From the NCBI GenBank assembly GCA_030039695.1, contig JASHVB010000136.1, positions 1 through 7,638 on the forward strand: a stretch of 7,638 nucleotides of DNA. Direction: 5' to 3'. A model generated the notes under the pieces. It was not told where the DNA came from. It did not search any database and worked only from the letters and a program-made list of their open reading frames with translations. Source of the DNA: Acetobacteraceae bacterium. Its GTDB lineage: Bacteria > Pseudomonadota > Alphaproteobacteria > Acetobacterales > Acetobacteraceae. How positions within the stretch are numbered: position 1 is the stretch's first letter; the number at the start of each line of letters is the position of its first letter. The position numbers and the translations under genes were made by a program. This document shows positions 5,456 through 7,638 of the stretch, piece after piece.

Positions 5456-7638
5456 TTACCCGAACGCTCCAACGTCGTGGGTGATCGCAGTGGCGATCTC
5501 CCGCACCATGGCAAACCATCGCCGCATCGGTGCGAAAATCTCGTGATGCTCGCGCGCGTACGCCGTAGTGCCGCGCGGTGGTGCTGGCTCACCGTAATCG
5601 TAATCCGCCGATGCGTCCGGCGCAGCCGGGAAAATTTCCGCCAGCACTTGCAACGACGCGTCGATATCCAGCCGTAGGATTGCAGCCTCCAGCACCGGCC
5701 GTGTTACACCGTGGCGCGGCGAGAAATCGGAAATTTCAGTGGACAGCAGCCAGATTCGATGGATAAGCGCGAGCCGCAGCGCATGCAGCAGAACCTCGCG
5801 GATCTTCATGTGCGGGGCGTCGGGCCAGGCGACACGCAGTGACAGATGATCGGCGGAAATCCGCCGGAACATCGATTGCGCATCCGCCCATATGTCGAGC
5901 CGCTCCAGCGCGCGTGCCACACCGACCAACGCCTCGCGACGGCCGGGACGGCGCGTATGCGCGGCGCGGTCCAACCATGTCCCAGGATCAAGCGTTGCAA
6001 TCACCGCGCGCAGCACATCAATATTGGAATGCGCCAACGCATGCGCCGCCAGATCCAGCGCGCGGTGGAACCGCCGGCTTTTTTGCCGCATCTCAGCGAA
6101 GGTCTCCGGATGCCGCGCCGCCGCTGCGCCGAGCCCTTGCAGCGTGTTCGCGCACCAGCCGAGCTGCTGCAGGATCGCGTTGTTCGGAATGGCGCGCAGC
6201 TCGCGCGGATGACGGATGCGCGCGGCGCCGGCCATGCCGTCGGCCTGGCGAGCGGCGGGGCGCGAGCCAGTGCGGTCGAACAGCGCCGGCCCGAACGCGC
6301 CGAGCAGCGAACCGTAGCCCGCGTCTTCCACCAACGCCTCCATGCCGGCGCGCACGGTGGCGAAGAAGTCGGCAGAAAAATCCGGATCGGCGTAGACCGG
6401 ATCTTCGATCGGCCCCGCCGCAGGATGGTAGGTTTGTTCGGCGATGCGCGTGATCGTGGCGGATGCGAGTTCCGGCGTGCCGAACAGTAGATAGCCGTCG
6501 CCACCCTGAAACGCGCTCTCCTCGCGCACCGAGAGTCCTGCGCGGAACAGCGCCTGACGCGAAGCGGTGGGTGACAAGTACTTCAGCCGGTCGGCGAGCG
6601 AACCCGGATGCGCGCCCCGGCCGATGCTTTCCCCGTGCGTGTCGAACAGGATGACTTCGACGCCGGAGATGCCGTGACGCGCCAGGGTTTGCCCGATCTT
6701 CAGGCGCAGCCGTTCGATCAGATAGCTGGCGGCAAGTTGCCCAACGTAGCGGCCGGAATCCGAATAACCGAATTGCAGGGCCAGTCGCCCGGTCGATTGC
6801 AGGTAGGCGCGGTAATGGGGGCTACGCAGCGCCTCTTCCAGCACGTTCGCGCCTTGCTCCAGTGCTTCAGCGGTTTCGAACAGCGGGCTGATTTCGACGT
6901 GTTGCTCTATGCTGAAGAGGCGGGCGAGCCAGAGCGCGGCAAGCAACGTGTAGCCGGTTTCGGTCTCCGCGATCAGGAAGCGGACGGGGACCGAGCCATC
7001 TACGTGCTTGACGATCTGCGCCACCACCATCATCAGCCGAGCGGCGGAGGCTTGCTCGGCGATCAGCGCCCCGAAATCCACCGCCACCGGCTTCACCGAA
7101 TCCAGCGCGGTGTTGATCGCGGAGAACAGGGCACGGCGATGCGCGGGGTCCTCCGGTGGATCGGCGATGCCAAGACGTTGGCGCACCACGTTATGAATTT
7201 GCGCCGCGTTCAGGCGGGTGTGGGTGTGCGCCAAGGCGAGGCCGTGCGAGACGAGCCCGGCACGCGCAACGCAGAGCGCGAGCTTCGCGTGATCGTCGGC
7301 CGGCGTGATGGCCTCGCGGAACAGGGGGAGCAGCGGCGCGGGTGAAGTCAGGGCGGTGTCGCGCCGTTCGATCAGCGCGTGGGCGAATTCCGCGACCTTT
7401 GGCGGATCTGGTGTATCAGGGCAGAGCGCGATTTGCTCGGCCACGGCTTGCTCTGCCTCGGCGACGCGTTCCGCGAGCACGTCGGCAGTGGACAGCGTGG
7501 ATAGTTGCGCGTGCAGGCGAACAAGTTGCAGCCGCTTCATGTCCAAACGCAGGCGCAGCGTGTCCCACCAGCCGATATCGGTGCGGCCATCGGTATCGTA
7601 GCCAACCCAGCTGGAGAGCACGACGGGACGTGGCGCGA
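5456..7638 (-). CDS. phosphoenolpyruvate carboxylase-like protein, 5' partial
   Basis: This is a 726-residue C-terminal portion; the gene continues past the right edge, because the frame is open to 7638 and the visible start-like GTG at 7619-7621 lies inside a conserved segment. PEPC makes oxaloacetate from PEP and bicarbonate. PEPC landmarks in order: SSWVGYDTDGR (7585-7615; family SWMGGDRDGNP), LALAHTHTRLNAAQ (near 7205-7240; family LDIRQ region, Arg kept), SPLFETAEAL (6860-6889; metal-ligand Glu kept), GYSDSGRYVG (6740-6769; family GYSDSxKDxG), HGESIGRGAHP (6605-6637; family HGRGGxxGRGGxP), SRPAARQ (near 6245-6265) and LRAIP (near 6185-6200), and a C-terminal Gly. Differences are large: the GYSDS lysine is Arg, the first HGRGG arginine is gone, and the WTQ segment after LRAIP is replaced. 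The upstream TAHPTE histidine region is outside the window. The family call is solid; PEPC activity is not, and a divergent subfamily or pseudoenzyme is possible. It converges on glutaredoxin. Confidence 0.8.
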   Translation of the reverse strand, partial: APRPVVLSSWVGYDTDGRTDIGWWDTLRLRLDMKRLQLVRLHAQLSTLSTADVLAERVAEAEQAVAEQIALCPDTPDPPKVAEFAHALIERRDTALTSPAPLLPLFREAITPADDHAKLALCVARAGLVSHGLALAHTHTRLNAAQIHNVVRQRLGIADPPEDPAHRRALFSAINTALDSVKPVAVDFGALIAEQASAARLMMVVAQIVKHVDGSVPVRFLIAETETGYTLLAALWLARLFSIEQHVEISPLFETAEALEQGANVLEEALRSPHYRAYLQSTGRLALQFGYSDSGRYVGQLAASYLIERLRLKIGQTLARHGISGVEVILFDTHGESIGRGAHPGSLADRLKYLSPTASRQALFRAGLSVREESAFQGGDGYLLFGTPELASATITRIAEQTYHPAAGPIEDPVYADPDFSADFFATVRAGMEALVEDAGYGSLLGAFGPALFDRTGSRPAARQADGMAGAARIRHPRELRAIPNNAILQQLGWCANTLQGLGAAAARHPETFAEMRQKSRRFHRALDLAAHALAHSNIDVLRAVIATLDPGTWLDRAAHTRRPGRREALVGVARALERLDIWADAQSMFRRISADHLSLRVAWPDAPHMKIREVLLHALRLALIHRIWLLSTEISDFSPRHGVTRPVLEAAILRLDIDASLQVLAEIFPAAPDASADYDYGEPAPPRGTTAYAREHHEIFAPMRRWFAMVREIATAITHDVGAFG

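Noticed and set aside
5456..5978. Open frames on the + strand opposite the PEPC-like gene (for example 5839-6490 and 6608-7345)
   Set aside because: They are arginine- and proline-rich antisense shadows of the long minus-strand coding region, with no family motif or ribosome site. The minus frame carries recognisable PEPC landmarks throughout.

Overview
The window comes from a G+C-rich bacterium, probably an alphaproteobacterium. That assignment is a low-confidence inference. It rests on the high G+C, an extragenic palindromic repeat of a type common in that class, and the style of the kdpA and phosphoenolpyruvate carboxylase-like genes. No rRNA, tRNA or CRISPR array is visible. The layout looks like a mosaic chromosomal segment, with an insertion-sequence scar on the left, a broken or reduced potassium-transport locus next to it, a short co-directional redox gene group in the middle, and a large convergent gene on the right.

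Bases 1-653 hold the N-terminal half of an IS630-type transposase. It loses family resemblance near position 355 and is followed by a degenerate extragenic repeat and non-coding sequence. Bases 654-1130 encode a small protein shaped like a minimal SAM-dependent methyltransferase. Bases 1131-1236 are a compact control region with two copies of a TTTGAC-N2-GTCA palindrome and a third small palindrome. It lies before a 40-residue membrane peptide (1237-1359) that overlaps kdpA (1356-3062) in an ATGA junction. KdpA appears full length, with all four selectivity-filter segments, but the expected kdpB and kdpC do not follow.

From 3245 to 5313 come three genes on the + strand: a divergent YqhA/UPF0114-type membrane protein, an LLM-class flavin-dependent oxidoreductase whose start lies inside the end of the previous gene, and glutaredoxin 3. 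The first two are probably co-transcribed; glutaredoxin follows after a 229-base gap and may have its own promoter.

The right third (5456-7638, minus strand) is most of a phosphoenolpyruvate carboxylase-like protein whose N-terminus lies outside the window. It keeps several PEPC signatures but differs at residues that bind PEP/bicarbonate in the classical enzyme. It may be a divergent subfamily or a pseudoenzyme. The convergent junction with glutaredoxin carries an imperfect inverted repeat.

The points most worth a second look are the orphan kdpA with its tiny upstream membrane ORF and tandem operator-like boxes, the altered active site of the PEPC-like protein, and signs of a compensated frameshift in the YqhA-like gene. 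I do not see a clear-cut new multi-gene system.
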